From the NCBI GenBank assembly GCA_963855995.1, contig OY979718.1:23922282-23986281 (forward strand): 64,000 bases of DNA, written 5' to 3'. A program made the position numbers and the translations under genes. How positions within the stretch are numbered: the stretch's first letter is position 1; each line of letters starts with the position of its first letter. Under the pieces are notes generated by a model. That model saw nothing but the letters and a program-made list of their open reading frames with translations, had not been told where the DNA came from and did not search any database. Shown in pieces: positions 32,580-61,200 of this stretch. Source of the stretch: Muricea muricata. Its lineage: Eukaryota > Cnidaria > Anthozoa > Malacalcyonacea > Plexauridae.

Positions 32580-33532
32580 CATTGACATTGTGCAGGCCAA
32601 AATGTCGCATGGTTTACAATCGTTTCGCGATGCTTTCATTCTTGCTCGAGCAGGCCAATATATTTCTGATACCAAATTTTGCTTTATGATTACAACTGGT
32701 TAAAACCATTGTTCCCATACTAGAAATTTAAGGATATTAGGAGTTCCAGGTGAAATCACCTGTCAACAAGGGACAACATGTTCAGGAGATAAATATACTT
32801 GGAATTTTGCTGAAACGGTTTGCCTGCCCATGTAGATACCCAGATATGGTGAGTAGATTCGGCAGGAATCCTTTAGTCCTGGGTATAAATTTAAATGAAA
32901 TGTAAGATTTTTTGTATGAGCAACATCACCATCGCCTTCAAAGTTAGCATCAGCCATTTTTGTCACCAGAAATCCTTCAAAGTTATGCTGATGCCATTCA
33001 CAACAAGGGTTCACCACTGGATAACTGCTTTAGATTTGTTGATGGTACTGCTCGACAAATTGCCCAGCCAAAGTATCACCAAAGGGTTGTTTACAACGGT
33101 CATAAGAGAGTCCGCCCGATTAAATTTCAAAGTGTTGTTCTACCTAATCGTCCCATTGGAAACCTTGCTGGTCTCTATGAAGGTAAACGACATGGCAGTA
33201 TGATTCTTCAAGAATCTAGTCTTTTAACAAACCTGCAACAGATTGCATTTTACAATAACAACCTCCCTTTGCATATATACGGTGATCCAGCCTACCCATT
33301 GGGTCTTCACATGCAGGTACCATTCACGGATAGAGAGCTTAAACCCACAATGGTAGATTTCAATAGGGAGATGAGTTGATGTTTGGCAGCATCACCAAAT
33401 ATTTTAGCTTTATAGACTTCAAAAGGCAGATGAAATTGCATTTGAGCTCAGTTGGAAAGATTTACACAGTGGCAGCATTGCTAAAGAATGCTTACACCTG
33501 CTTGTATAACAACATAAGCCACCTTCAACCAT
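32580..33532 (+). pseudogene. Harbinger transposase (DDE_Tnp_4 type), broken
   Basis: The best open stretch, 32960-33379, carries the family blocks LDNCFRFVDGT (first catalytic Asp), YNGHKRV.P.KFQSV, EGKRHGS and YGDPAYPLG (second catalytic Asp). Upstream blocks at about 32710-32900 (VPGEITCQQGT, then LLKRFACPCRYPDM) are in other frames. After residue S at 33374-33376 there is a stop, and the homology resumes at 33379 with MFGSITKYF in another frame. The short block normally found between them, which includes the third catalytic residue (the Glu of a VEW motif), is absent. The enzyme would need this residue for strand transfer, so the copy is inactive. Confidence 0.85.
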
Positions 33533-34099
33533 GAATATTTTTGGTAGTTCAAATTGACTTATTTGAGTTAATCCTGTAGCTTTGAACTAATTATGAGGTT
33601 TGTAAAAATGCCACAAGTTGGCTTGAATACATTACTGCAGGCTTAACTGAATCAAGCTGCAATGTCTCCCAATGGACCATTATGTTTTTTTTTACTTACC
33701 TAATCAAAAAAACTTGTCCTGCCAAATTAATTTAAAGTCATCTGCATATTTTAAAAACAATACATTTAAATATACAATGAATTTAAAAATTCACATAGCA
33801 GGCCAAGTTGCTAAGGCTACCTTTGCCACTTACTGTCTAATGCCAGATGGTTATACTCGTCAATCGGCAAGCTCTGCAGATTAATGGTTAAGTGTCAATT
33901 TGTACATAAAATTCTTGGTATCCTTGACTTAAATTAAATGAGTCCAAACATTCTGCTTTAACATACTGTAACATATAATCAATATTGTATTTTACACAAA
34001 CTAATTTAATTTATTCAACTATTATAGAAACTATAATTTCTTGAGAAACATTGAAAAATTTGATGAATATTGTTAAATATATCATAGTTGTTGCAATGT

Positions 34100-34938
34100 T
34101 TAATAACAGTTGAAACTTTTTTCCAAAACTTGTACTAACACTTCTGTTTGCTGTTGTTGTTTTTGCATGAGAGCAATCATTTGCTGTTGCATGAAGCTAA
34201 TTTCTTGTTGATGCTGCCGTTGTTGTTGCTGCTGCTGTATTTGCTGCTGGATGCACAGCTCAGATAGCCTCATCTACAAGTCAACTTGTTGTTGTGTCTG
34301 GTGCTTGTGTATGGTGTCATTTCATCGTGTTGCACTATTAGCATCTCCCGATGTTTCGCTTCTTCTTCCTGCTTCGCCTTTTTTCCTTCTTTCTCCAACT
34401 CTACCTTTTGTTGCAACCATTTTATCATATCTCCTGATCTTCTTCTCCTCTGTTCTTTTCCACAGCTTTCACTTGTCTGCCATGTCCTCTTTCTCGTTTG
34501 TCCTAACCTCTCCATTGCTCGTTCTCTCATCTCCAGTGCTTGGCCTCTTTCTTGATCCATCCTCTGTTGCTTTTCTTCATTTTCACTTTCAAGCAGCCTC
34601 TCCATCTCAGTATGGATATCAAATAGATTTTCCACTGGCTCTGTCAGTTCAGCACCATCTTCTCCTGTCGACCGTTCTTCTCTTGCCATTCTTGCACGGT
34701 GCTTTTTTGCCATGACATTGTAATGATCTCTGACTGCTCTTGATGTAACTTCTTGCCCTAAGGCACTGATGTTGCCAGCAAATTTTTGCCACTGTGTACC
34801 ATGTTCCCTCGATCGCTGTCTTTGTGACATCACACCTTCAGCTGCAATTTCTTTAAGCAGGATAAGATCTTTTGCTTTTGACCACACCATGCTAGAGACA
34901 GTTAAATGAAATAAAAAAACAAGATTAATTATGGTCAA
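34100..34938 (-). pseudogene. Harbinger Myb/SANT-like DNA-binding protein, frame-damaged
   Basis: The main frame, 34938-34270 (222 codons), has a Myb/SANT-like trihelix at about residues 15-75 (W...KD..LL...W..F, R.V.DHY), then a long charged Glu/Lys/Arg/Gln coiled-coil-like region. Translation ends at 34270, but a Gln-rich tail (repeated QQQ, then MIALMQKQ) continues in another frame on the same strand from about 34285 to 34104. In Harbinger elements this protein brings the transposase to DNA and to the nucleus. The ATG that best fits the Myb start lies a few codons after the first one, at about 34890 (MVWSKAKD). Confidence 0.8.
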
Positions 34939-35891
34939 AAATTATGCTGGGCAGTATAAACTCAAGACCGTAAGCTCTATATTAATTACCGACTAGCTAT
35001 TAGGAACTGGTCATAAAGTATAGAGGGAGGGGGGTGATCTTGGGGGAATTGTGGGATGAGTCAATTTTGCAAGTCCCTCATAGGGGTGCGTCATGTGTAC
35101 TTGTAGAAAATGTAGGGGTGGGCAACACAAAATTAGCCTTTTAAAATCTCGCTTACTATAGTCTCTTCCCCCTTGTACTTTATGACTATTCCCTCACTAG
35201 TAACACTTACTTTCAATATTACTCTTCGCTATATTTACCCTTGCATGTCATGCAACATTTATTTCAAAATGTCAAATATTGTTGCACTTATAGTTTGACT
35301 TGTTTACCCTTTTTTCGGGGAATTCTTTTTTTCCTTTGGTTGTAAAATTGATATCGCTGACTCTAAAAGGATAACAAAAAATACTGCAGCAATTTATTTT
35401 ATTATACTCAACTACGTTCATATACTTTGTACAATAAATACAAAAAAATCGATTGATAATTAACTGCTATAACGACATATCGAAAAATAAAATGCAAGTT
35501 TAGGAGTTTGATAAGAAATGTTATTCCTATTAGCAACAAACTCCATAAATATGTTGTTTCTTGTTGTGATTTGTAGTTAAGCCGTGAAACCCATGATCAG
35601 CCATCTTTTTGCAGCCGGAAACAAATTTGGCAACCTTACTATGTTAATTTTCCGTATATTACCCATTTAATTTCGCATAATATTCTAAAAATAGCGAAAA
35701 TAATAGATAACTAACACATTTATGCAAGTTTTATTATGTACTTAACTCTTACGATCTAAAAAAATCAAGAAAAAACTGACGTCCTGAACACGACGTGAAA
35801 AATTGATTGACGTCGCCATCGACTATAACGCCACATCTTTCCGCCATATTATGCATCCCGCGTCCTCTTGACGTCGACGTCCTCGATCTTA

Positions 35892-37308
35892 ATCTATCTA
35901 CAATGGCAAAGCTTTCGATCTGTAAGCTCAGACCTTCATCAATACTAATATTAATGCACTGATGAAGGATCCGAGCTTAAATGAATGAGATAAATGAAGA
36001 AAACTGACAGTGGGGCGTCTTTTTTATCAAATTCGTGGGGTATAATGACACTTATAGACAAAAATATTGTAAACTTAACATTGAGGGTGTCTGGTTTACT
36101 GAAGGTACCGTTTACACACAGCGGTTTGTCGGATCGATTTTGACGCGATTTGACGAATTATTGCGTGACTCGCGGGTAAATTTTGCAATTTATCGTACAC
36201 GACGAATTGTTGTGGGTAAACTCGTTCGTCCGATTCTAATTTACGATAATTCAACGAAAATTTGTTCCTTGACCTTGCACTTTATCGAAAAAGCTTTAAA
36301 GAGCGTTTTCACCTAAGTTTTGATTGGCCAATTAAAGTTAACGAGTCCTTTAGTCCTTTAAGTTGGCGGAATAAAAGGAAAATTGAAAATCAAGACTATA
36401 AAAACTTAAATCACATTCACATGGTTGCGAGTCTGCAAATATAGAATTTCAGAACGCTGTAGGTTTTTTCTGCTTAATTATAACAATTGTGGTATTCAAC
36501 ACAAGTTGTTTGCCTTGAAGTTTTGTATTAATTTTTTTAGTCTTATAGCTTATTTTAATAATAAAAATCACTCTCACTATGACAGCTATCATCGGAGAAC
36601 ATTTTTACTTTTACATTGTCATTAAGTTGCATAAAAAATTTAAATACGCCTTTGTAAACAAAAAAGTTGTCGCTAAAGTAACTCTTTTGGCCCGTGGGCC
36701 AAGATATCGTAGAAAGCCGCACGCTCGTGCAGCCAATCAGATTGCATGAAATCACAAAATAACTCTAGTGGTGCACAAATAAAAAAAAATTGTGTTATTT
36801 CCTCAAAAAGTTCAAGACGTCCTGTCAATGAGCCAATCACATCAAAGCAGTTTTTAAACGCTGATTTTGATTGGCTCAGTAAAAGAAAGTTTTTCAAGGA
36901 AATAACCAACCTTGTATCCAGTGCCTTTCTGTTGCGCGGTTGGGAAGGCCCTGGCCTTATGCGCTAAAATACCGTTAAAATGCGGTATTGCTGCGCATGC
37001 GCAGTCGTTTATTACCCAATTCCCGATAAATTCCCGCGCGCACATGAAAATTTTCTGATTTATTTTACTGATTTCTATACATTTTTGGGCAAATTATGAG
37101 TAGTTTCAAAACTGTTGTTTCATTTTGCGTCACACGTTTGGTGTGCCGATGTGCGAAAACAGTTCCATTTCAAATTATTCTAATTGCACATACAATGTAT
37201 CAAATTTTATGCGGAACTTATTTCATTGTTTGCGTGCAATCGAGTATGACTTTTTTAGAAGAGAAAGTACTTGATAAAGCTACTTTATCTGTGTTGGACA
37301 AAACCGGG
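35892..37308. other. Noncoding spacer with MITE-like fragments
   Basis: Short ORFs here have no family signature. The segment 36660-36960 contains several CCAAT/ATTGG motifs and a palindromic TTGGCCCGTGGGCCAA at 36688-36703, consistent with MITE debris. Nothing else is supported. Confidence 0.4.
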
Positions 37309-37696
37309 AGGCGTTCTTAATTATAAAGGGACGTCGACACAAAGGGACGCTATCTTATTTTGTAGAAGGGCGATATGGCGTAGGTACTGCTTCTTGCTCC
37401 AAACCCGTCTCTTGGACGTAAATTTTCGAAAAAAGAAACAGAATAGGTTTTTTCGGATAACAGCATTACACGATCGGAACAATACGTGGAAACATTATCT
37501 AAACCTAGTTTCAGCCCTAACCAGACCGCCACCTTGCCAGGTACAATTACAGGTTACCCTGGTTTAACTTACTTTCAAGGTGCTCATTTCCACATTCAAC
37601 CGACTAAACTAAGGCGTTCTTAATTATAAAGGGACGTCGACTCAAAGGGACGCGATTTTATTTTGTAGAAGGGCGATATGGCGTAGGTAGTGCTTC
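37309..37696. repeat. Pair of ~85-bp direct repeats
   Basis: 37309-37392 and 37612-37696 are near-identical (shared GGCGTTCTTAATTATAAAGG, GACGTCGAC and GAAGGGCGATATGGCGTAGG). They are separated by about 220 bp of non-repeated sequence. This could be a mini LTR-like pair or an ordinary local duplication. Confidence 0.7.
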
Positions 37697-37904
37697 TTAC
37701 AAAGCCACAGACAGGCTATATAAAATGTTTGCTAGTGAAATTAAAAGTCCTAAAATCATGGATCGACTAACTAATTATACTCTCGTAACTATATAATCCA
37801 GTTACTGCATACAAACCTATGGAATATTCGGAAGAAGAAATTACATCATATATGCCAATGAAAATCAATATTGTAGAAAATACGATCTTTGTACTGAGAC
37901 TGTA

Positions 37905-38045
37905 ATGAAGGAAAACTCTATCGCAAGATTAAGTCAAGACATTGACCTATCTGATGAATCTAGCGATACCATCTGTTGCATGTGGTGGCTTTTGGTTGCT
38001 ATATTGAGCATTATAGGTATATATATGTTGCATACGAATATTTAA
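37905..38045 (+). CDS. Short putative tail-anchored peptide
   Basis: 46 residues from ATG at 37905, within an open frame reaching back to about 37800. An acidic segment (SQDIDLSDESSD) is followed by CC and a single hydrophobic stretch of about 18 residues (WWLLVAILSIIGIYML), then a short polar tail. The layout resembles a tail-anchored membrane protein or a terminal exon. No homologue is recognised. It lies just upstream of copy B and downstream of the direct repeats. Confidence 0.3.
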   Translation: MKENSIARLSQDIDLSDESSDTICCMWWLLVAILSIIGIYMLHTNI

Positions 38046-38347
38046 GTCAAAGTCAGTGCACATGTAGTGGAAAGTAATGACTGTGTGCTTAATCATACGA
38101 ATGGAGGTAACTTAAAATAAGGAAGACATTTTATTTAATTCATTTGGTTTAATTCATTTTGCATGTAAATGCTTAACAGTAATTTACGCAGTAAATAAAC
38201 AATATGGCTGTCATTTGTTTACTACGAAGATTCGATTGCGATAATACCACGAGTTAAATGCCCCCAATCCACGATGTATGTGTTAACTCCAATAACATCC
38301 CGACCAAGGGCCTCGATGATTTGACCAAAACATTTTAATTTGTTTAG

Positions 38348-55235
<16,888 letters not shown>

Positions 55236-55308
55236 CCCGACGTCAAAAACACAAGTAGTCGATCAACATTGGTATAATTACCATACATAAAGTTTTTTGT
55301 TTGGTTAA

Positions 55309-57447
55309 GGTGGCTCTCTACGGTTTTAGTTAAAAAGTGCATTGTAGCCGTTAAGACCGTCTCATTTCCACATCTTTCATTATAAAACTATGAAATTCAG
55401 TACAAGTGTTATTGAAGTCTTGCTGAAGATTTTAAAGAGGTGATTTTGCGCTAGAAGATTGTTGCCATGGCAACAAATGGATAAGAACATGGCTTGCGTT
55501 TCGTCTTCTTTTCGCAATTTTCGAGATTTCCTTCGGTGAATTATTTTTTAATTGAACATGTTGTATGGTACTGATGTAAGGGATTCACTTACACACTTTA
55601 AAAAAATTCTATTAATAGGTTTTTTATTATCCTACAAAATGTCAAAAATCAATATAAAAAAAATCCCTTTGATAAAATTTTTCGAAAAAATGACATTTCA
55701 AGCACTTGAGCGATGCTAATTGATGAGCAAAATTTTAAAAAAATTCACCGAAGGAAACGGGCAAAATTTACTGTTTAATTTCATTATATTTTTTTGCTTT
55801 GACGTCATAAAATATTTGAAACCAGTTTTTCAAGCGTGGAGTTCGGCACATTTAGTGGACAACAACCAGAACAGCGAGAAATGCGTGTTTTTGATAATAG
55901 CCGTAGTATTTTTTCGTTTGAAATTTTTGCTTTAACCTTATTTAAGAAGAGATTAAAAGACATTCATATTGCCAAAAAGTAAAAACAAGACATAATAAGG
56001 CATCAACTCAAACCACTGCTTCTTAAATTTATTCTTATCATTAAAAACCGATGTACGAAAATATTTTCAAAACTCATGACAGTATGCACGATAGTTATAA
56101 GACTATGTTATTAAAACACGACCGACATCCGACCTTAATTAAGCAAGAAAACTTACATAAGCTACGGTAACATTTTAGAAGAGCCATGAAGTCGATAAAG
56201 ACAATACAAAATAGTTCAGTCGGAGCACAGGCGGCCCAGTTCAGTGTGTAGTTTCATATAGAGATCAGTAGCGAATTGTTTTACATAATATAAGATACAT
56301 AAGGTAGGCACTAAATTTCACCTGACGAACATATGACTTTTGTTAAACACAAAATACATCGCTCGTGGAATTAAAAACAGGTAAAAATTTATAACACGTT
56401 AATCTCCGATAATTTTACTACACATATTCAGTGAAACTTGTCACTTTTAACGAAATATTCATTTAAACCAATAGGAGTTTATAAATGCTTTTTAAAGGCT
56501 GACGTGTACGCCAACCTCTGGCATTCCGCATCGGGACAAGAAATTTTTTGTCAATACATGAAAAATATGTTCAAATTTTGCAGCCATTCGGAAACATTGA
56601 AGACAAGTTTCACTGAATATGTGTAGTAAAATTATCGGAGATTAACGTGTCATAAATTTTTACCTGTTTTTAATTCCACGAGCGATGTATTTTGTGTTTA
56701 ACAAAAGTCATATGTTCGTCAGGTGAAATTTAGTTGCCTACCTTATGTATCTTATATATGTAAAACAATACGCTACCGCTCGCTACTGATCTCTATATGA
56801 AACTACACACTGAACTGGGCCGCCTGTGGTCGGAGTCCGTAAAATGTCGAGCAACAAAAATTACATTACCGGACTTAAAAAAGCGCCTAAAAATCCTTTT
56901 AAAACTGATTTAAAGCACCTAATACTTGAACTTGGAAACACAAGCGATTGTAAGGAAGAACTGTCGTCTTTTTTGTGTGTAGAAACACAAAAATATCGGC
57001 AAAAACAATGTTTTCAACTTTGAATGTGAAAAATTTTATTATAGCTGGTGTAACGAACTGTTACAATTTATATTGTTCTAAATTTTGATGCGTGCGTTTT
57101 CACGTGATCGGAAAATTACATTGTTTACACTGTTAAAACGTTATCGACGAGAAACGTATACTATAGAGTTAACGATCGAATTTAAGAAAGAAAAACCGAT
57201 ATATTCTTTGAATACTCACAAGTTATGTAATGTGTTTGTGTAATGATTTATGTATTAAATGTTGAAATATAATTTGGCTTTGTGTCTATTTATCGATTCG
57301 AGATATTTTCGTTATTTCGTACAATTTATTATGCCGAGTGCATAACAGCTGGCCACGAACATTCCACGCGTGATTCGTGCGGACAGCGTCTGATCTCTAT
57401 AAATCCGGTTATAACTGAAAGCCATAAGAAAACCATAGGGAGCCACC
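55309..57447. mobile_element. TTAA-flanked non-autonomous element with internal palindrome
   Basis: TTAA at 55305-55308 and 57448-57451 flanks inverted ends GGTGGCTCYCTAYGGTTTT. The 2139-bp interior has no transposase-like ORF. Within it, 56221-56437 and 56600-56830 are inverted copies (~220-bp arms). TTAA specificity points to Kolobok or piggyBac-type enzymes. It begins 70 bp after the copy B stop codon, so it may overlap its 3' UTR. Confidence 0.8.
56221..56830. repeat. Inner palindrome, ~220-bp arms
   Basis: Left-arm phrases (GCGGCCCAGTTCAGTGTG, TCACCTGACGAACATATGAC, CGTTAATCTCCGATAATTTT) recur as complements in the right arm in reverse order. The loop is about 160 bp. It may itself be a MITE inserted in the TTAA element or its core. 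Confidence 0.8.
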
Positions 57448-57451
57448 TTAA

Positions 57452-58133
57452 GATGAGTTTTTTCAAACATTTTACTTCAGTTCGTATTCATGTATCAATT
57501 AAGTTTATCGTACTTTCGTCTCACAAAATAAGAGTTGAAAATACGTTTGTATCAATTGTACGTAGATTTTCAGTTATCCTATTAAATTTTCATGCCATTT
57601 GGCTATCCAATGATTGAATTGTCATTAGAATTTTTATAGTCATTGCCCTCTAAATCATATCATAGTCGTAAGATATGTCACTTTAAGTTGCAGGCGCGAC
57701 ACTTTCTGAATTTTTCACTTATTCAAAATACTTTCTTTTCGCGTGCTTTCCCTTTTAATTTGTTTATTTTTTCCTCACATGTATTTTCAATTGGAATGAA
57801 TACACCAGATGTACAAACATGCATTTATTATACAGTAGACAGTATGTTACAAACAATACACATGTGGGGAATTACCCTGCCTCCCTGAGTAACTCGCACA
57901 ATTAAACAAATTAACTTTTAATCTTTAAAATATTGCTTAAATTTCCTTCAACGTCGTAAGCAACGTGGTCTCGACTCTTTTACAATGAACAACAACTACC
58001 TAATTTTCCATCGCTCAGGTGGTGTCATTACCTGCACGCGGGCAAACACGACACACTCCCCCATATGCATTCTATCTTTAGATGCATATGCTTTAACAAT
58101 TCGTCAACTGATCTAATCGTGCAATATATTGTC
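57452..58133. other. Short spacer between two TTAA elements
   Basis: No supported gene. Near 57868-57890 lies CCCTGCCTCCCTGAGTAA, similar to the end of the 47861-49959 foldback, a possible solo end of that family. Confidence 0.4.
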
Positions 58134-58225
58134 TTAAAGGAGCAATGTCACCGTCTGCGCATCTTTTCTGCGCATATGACAACTTGAAAAATTCAGCCTG
58201 ACTTTTTCAAGTTTATCATTTCAAC

Positions 58226-61200
58226 ATGGCGGAAGCGCGAGGGCGGGCGCATGGTGGCCGACGAAAAAATTCTGGTCGGAAAAGAAAATATGAATATTCA
58301 AGTTTTGCCAAAAAAGATTGGAATAGCAAGCACAGACGCATATATCTCACTCTGACCGTATTTGAAGCTTGGAAAGACGCTAAGACTGTCGCTGGATACG
58401 GGTCTTGTAGCGACAGCGAATTTGCCGCACATTTATTATCACTGGAATTCCGCCGAAGGTAGGATTTTAAGGTTTCGTACGGTCAATTTTATTTCCATGA
58501 GCTATGAATTTAAGCAAAATAAGGACTTGTAAGTAAGGTATCTATTATTTAGAGTTGATTCAGGCGCAGAGAAAAGACAAAAGGAAAACCCCACAAGTTC
58601 ACAGCGTGCTGATGCCTGTGATGTGGGTACAAGCTTTATCAACATGGAAGGTAATTTAACTATTTTAGCTGCATTAGATCAGAATAACTTTAGAGACAAG
58701 CATATTAAACTCACTGAACGAGTTTGAAAACTCGATAAATTATTTATTGAATATAATACACATACTTAGGCCCACAAACATCGACGCCCAGGAAAGACGC
58801 CAGTGTCATTTCAAGTGTCATTCCAAGCCCAATGCTGGTGGAAAATTCTCCGATTCTTCGAGGTGAACCAGATATTCAAGTGAATGTCGACCATTCAAGT
58901 ATTGTTAAACCCGTCGAGGCATCGCTTGAGAGGTAAATTAATTATATTTAGCATATAATGCGCATATGATATTGATGCGATACAATATTAAAATATACAC
59001 TGCCATTCATGCAGTTAGCGAGTTTTTAATATTGACTTGAAATTTTAGGTCAATTACTTCGCTTTTTACGGATGATGAAGGAGAAACATCAGATGAAAGA
59101 ACCTCAGAGGAGAGTGTAAGGTAACACAATCAAAGCAGTTTATGCGCAAATTTATAAAAACAATCTCTGCCAAACATGTTTTTTAATGAACTTCTATTTT
59201 TCATTTTTACAGTCTTCATGAGATGTCATCATCAGCTGTTCGTATGTTGAATGCTGATAAAAAAATAGTCGAAAGTGCCCCTGTGGATGACTTAGACGAG
59301 AACAGGTTATAGCATAAGTACAAAGATGCAATTCAAATGTTCAACTTAAATTTCGATTATTATTGTTTTATTAATTAATTTGTATATAGGTATATATTAA
59401 TTTCATTTATTGCACTCTTGGTGATATTGTCGGTAATTTGGTCATGAAATACACATATTATTATGTTTATTATCACTGATTATTAAAATGTATATATTTT
59501 TCACATAGTGAGCAAGATACTACTGGAGTGTTTTACCTTGACAGTGATGATGATGATTCACAGGAAGAAAGTGATTTGTTTATGAGGTATGATTATTTTG
59601 CACATACAGTTTTACTTGTTTTATGATGTGCCCTGTAGCAGTAAAGTATACCATAATATTAGTTAAGCGATCCACCCACAATGTGAAAGCATGAAGTGCC
59701 AAGTAATGTTTATCTTGTTTGAGGATCCAGGGAGACAAAAATTACAAGTATCTTGAATACTAAAATAAAGTAATTTTTATTAGGGAAACTGATAGTGATA
59801 CAGAACACTACCAAGAGAGTACTGTAGTAATGCAGCAAAAGAATACAAGCATGCTATGGCCATCCTATGGTCCACATAAGAAATTGAGCAGAGGAGAAAT
59901 GAACAACTTTGCCAGAGCAGTTGAATTGGTCAAGGAGAAAAAATTTGTCTGCTCACTTGACCTCATAATAAATGTTTTCCAAGCTCGTTGCCAAACACCT
60001 GGTTGTTCAAATGCTTGTACAGTCAAGCACCATTTCATTGGAACAACATTAATTGTCACTTGTTCTTGTGTGTCTGGCCATCATTTTAAATTTTGTTCTT
60101 TGCATGATGTTAATGGGTTATATGCAAACAACCTACAGGCAGCTGCTTCAGTTTTGTTGTCAGGAAACAATTTTGCCAAAATTAAACGCCTGGCTGATTT
60201 TTATGGGTTGGCATTTCTGTCAAGCTCAAGTTACTACAGGATGCAAAGGTTGTACCTTATTCCAGCTATCAATGAATGGTGGTTCTGGATGAGAGAAGAA
60301 ATCCTGGATGAGTTTGCAGGGGAAAGCATTGTTGTTGGTGGTGATGGCCAATGTGACTCCCCGGGCTTCAATGCCAAAAATTTGTGCTACTTCATGGTTG
60401 AGGCAAACGCAAATTACATAATTGACATTGAAGTCCTGGATAAGAGACGTGTTGGCCTCACATCAACAAATATGGAGAGAGAAGCAGTGAAAAGAGGGCT
60501 AACAGCATTAAGTGAAAGGGTCAATGTGGTGGAATTGGTTACTGATGCATCAACATCAATAAAAGCATTACTTGGTAAGTTCTAAAGACTATGTAAGGGC
60601 TTTTTTGTTTTTCCTTTTTTATCACACCAACAATTTGCATTGTCCAAACCCTTGTTACCCAGAATACTAAATACTAGATATAATACTATAATACTAGATT
60701 GAAATACTAGATATTTTGACTTGCCTGCAAAACTAATTTCAATTATTTCATTTTTAGAAGCAGAATTTAAAGATATACTTCACAGCCTGGATATTTGGCA
60801 CAAGTCCAAAAGCATTAAAAAGTGTCTTGCAAAGGTATAAAATTCTAATGAATGTGTGTTGTTCAATTAAATTCATCTTAACTGCTTTTTTTATTTCTAG
60901 CTCAGTAAACCAAAAGCTATGAATAAAATAAAAGAATGGTCAGCACACATTGTGAAGCACTTCTGGCACTGTGCTAGCATTTGTATGAAAGATGATTCAA
61001 CACCTTGTGAAGAAGCACTAAAAGTAATGAAGGTATACCTTTGCCCAAATAATAGAGTATTCTCATACTCTCTGCAAAAATAAGCCAATTTTATTAAGCT
61101 GTAAGCTATCAATAAAATGAAGTTAATGAGGAAACGTTCTGATTAGATTACGGTTTTTAATGTCTTGGTTTCGGCAAAACCAAACATGCATCCTGAATGC

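Larger units (their letters stand above)
32101..35888. mobile_element. Harbinger (PIF/Harbinger) DNA transposon, full-length but mutated
   Basis: The 3788-bp element has terminal inverted repeats GATCGARGACGTC at both ends and a 3-bp target duplication TTA at 32098-32100 and 35889-35891, diagnostic of Harbinger. Subterminal regions share further GAGGACG motifs. It contains the two expected genes: a DDE transposase (+, about 32580-33532) and a Myb/SANT-like DNA-binding protein (-, about 34100-34938). Both are frame-damaged. Confidence 0.92.

Noticed and set aside
34251..34715. 154-codon hydrophobic ORF on +
   Set aside because: It is the antisense of the Glu/Lys-rich Harbinger Myb-like gene, whose reverse complement naturally reads as Ser/Phe/Leu.
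56826..57023. 65-codon ORF after the 56-kb palindrome
   Set aside because: Lies within a non-autonomous TTAA element, has no family signature and is probably chance.
58226..58462. Exon 1 of the 58-63 kb gene as a separate small basic host protein
   Set aside because: It has a donor site, its phase joins the next eleven exons, and the assembled protein is a Kolobok-type transposase.
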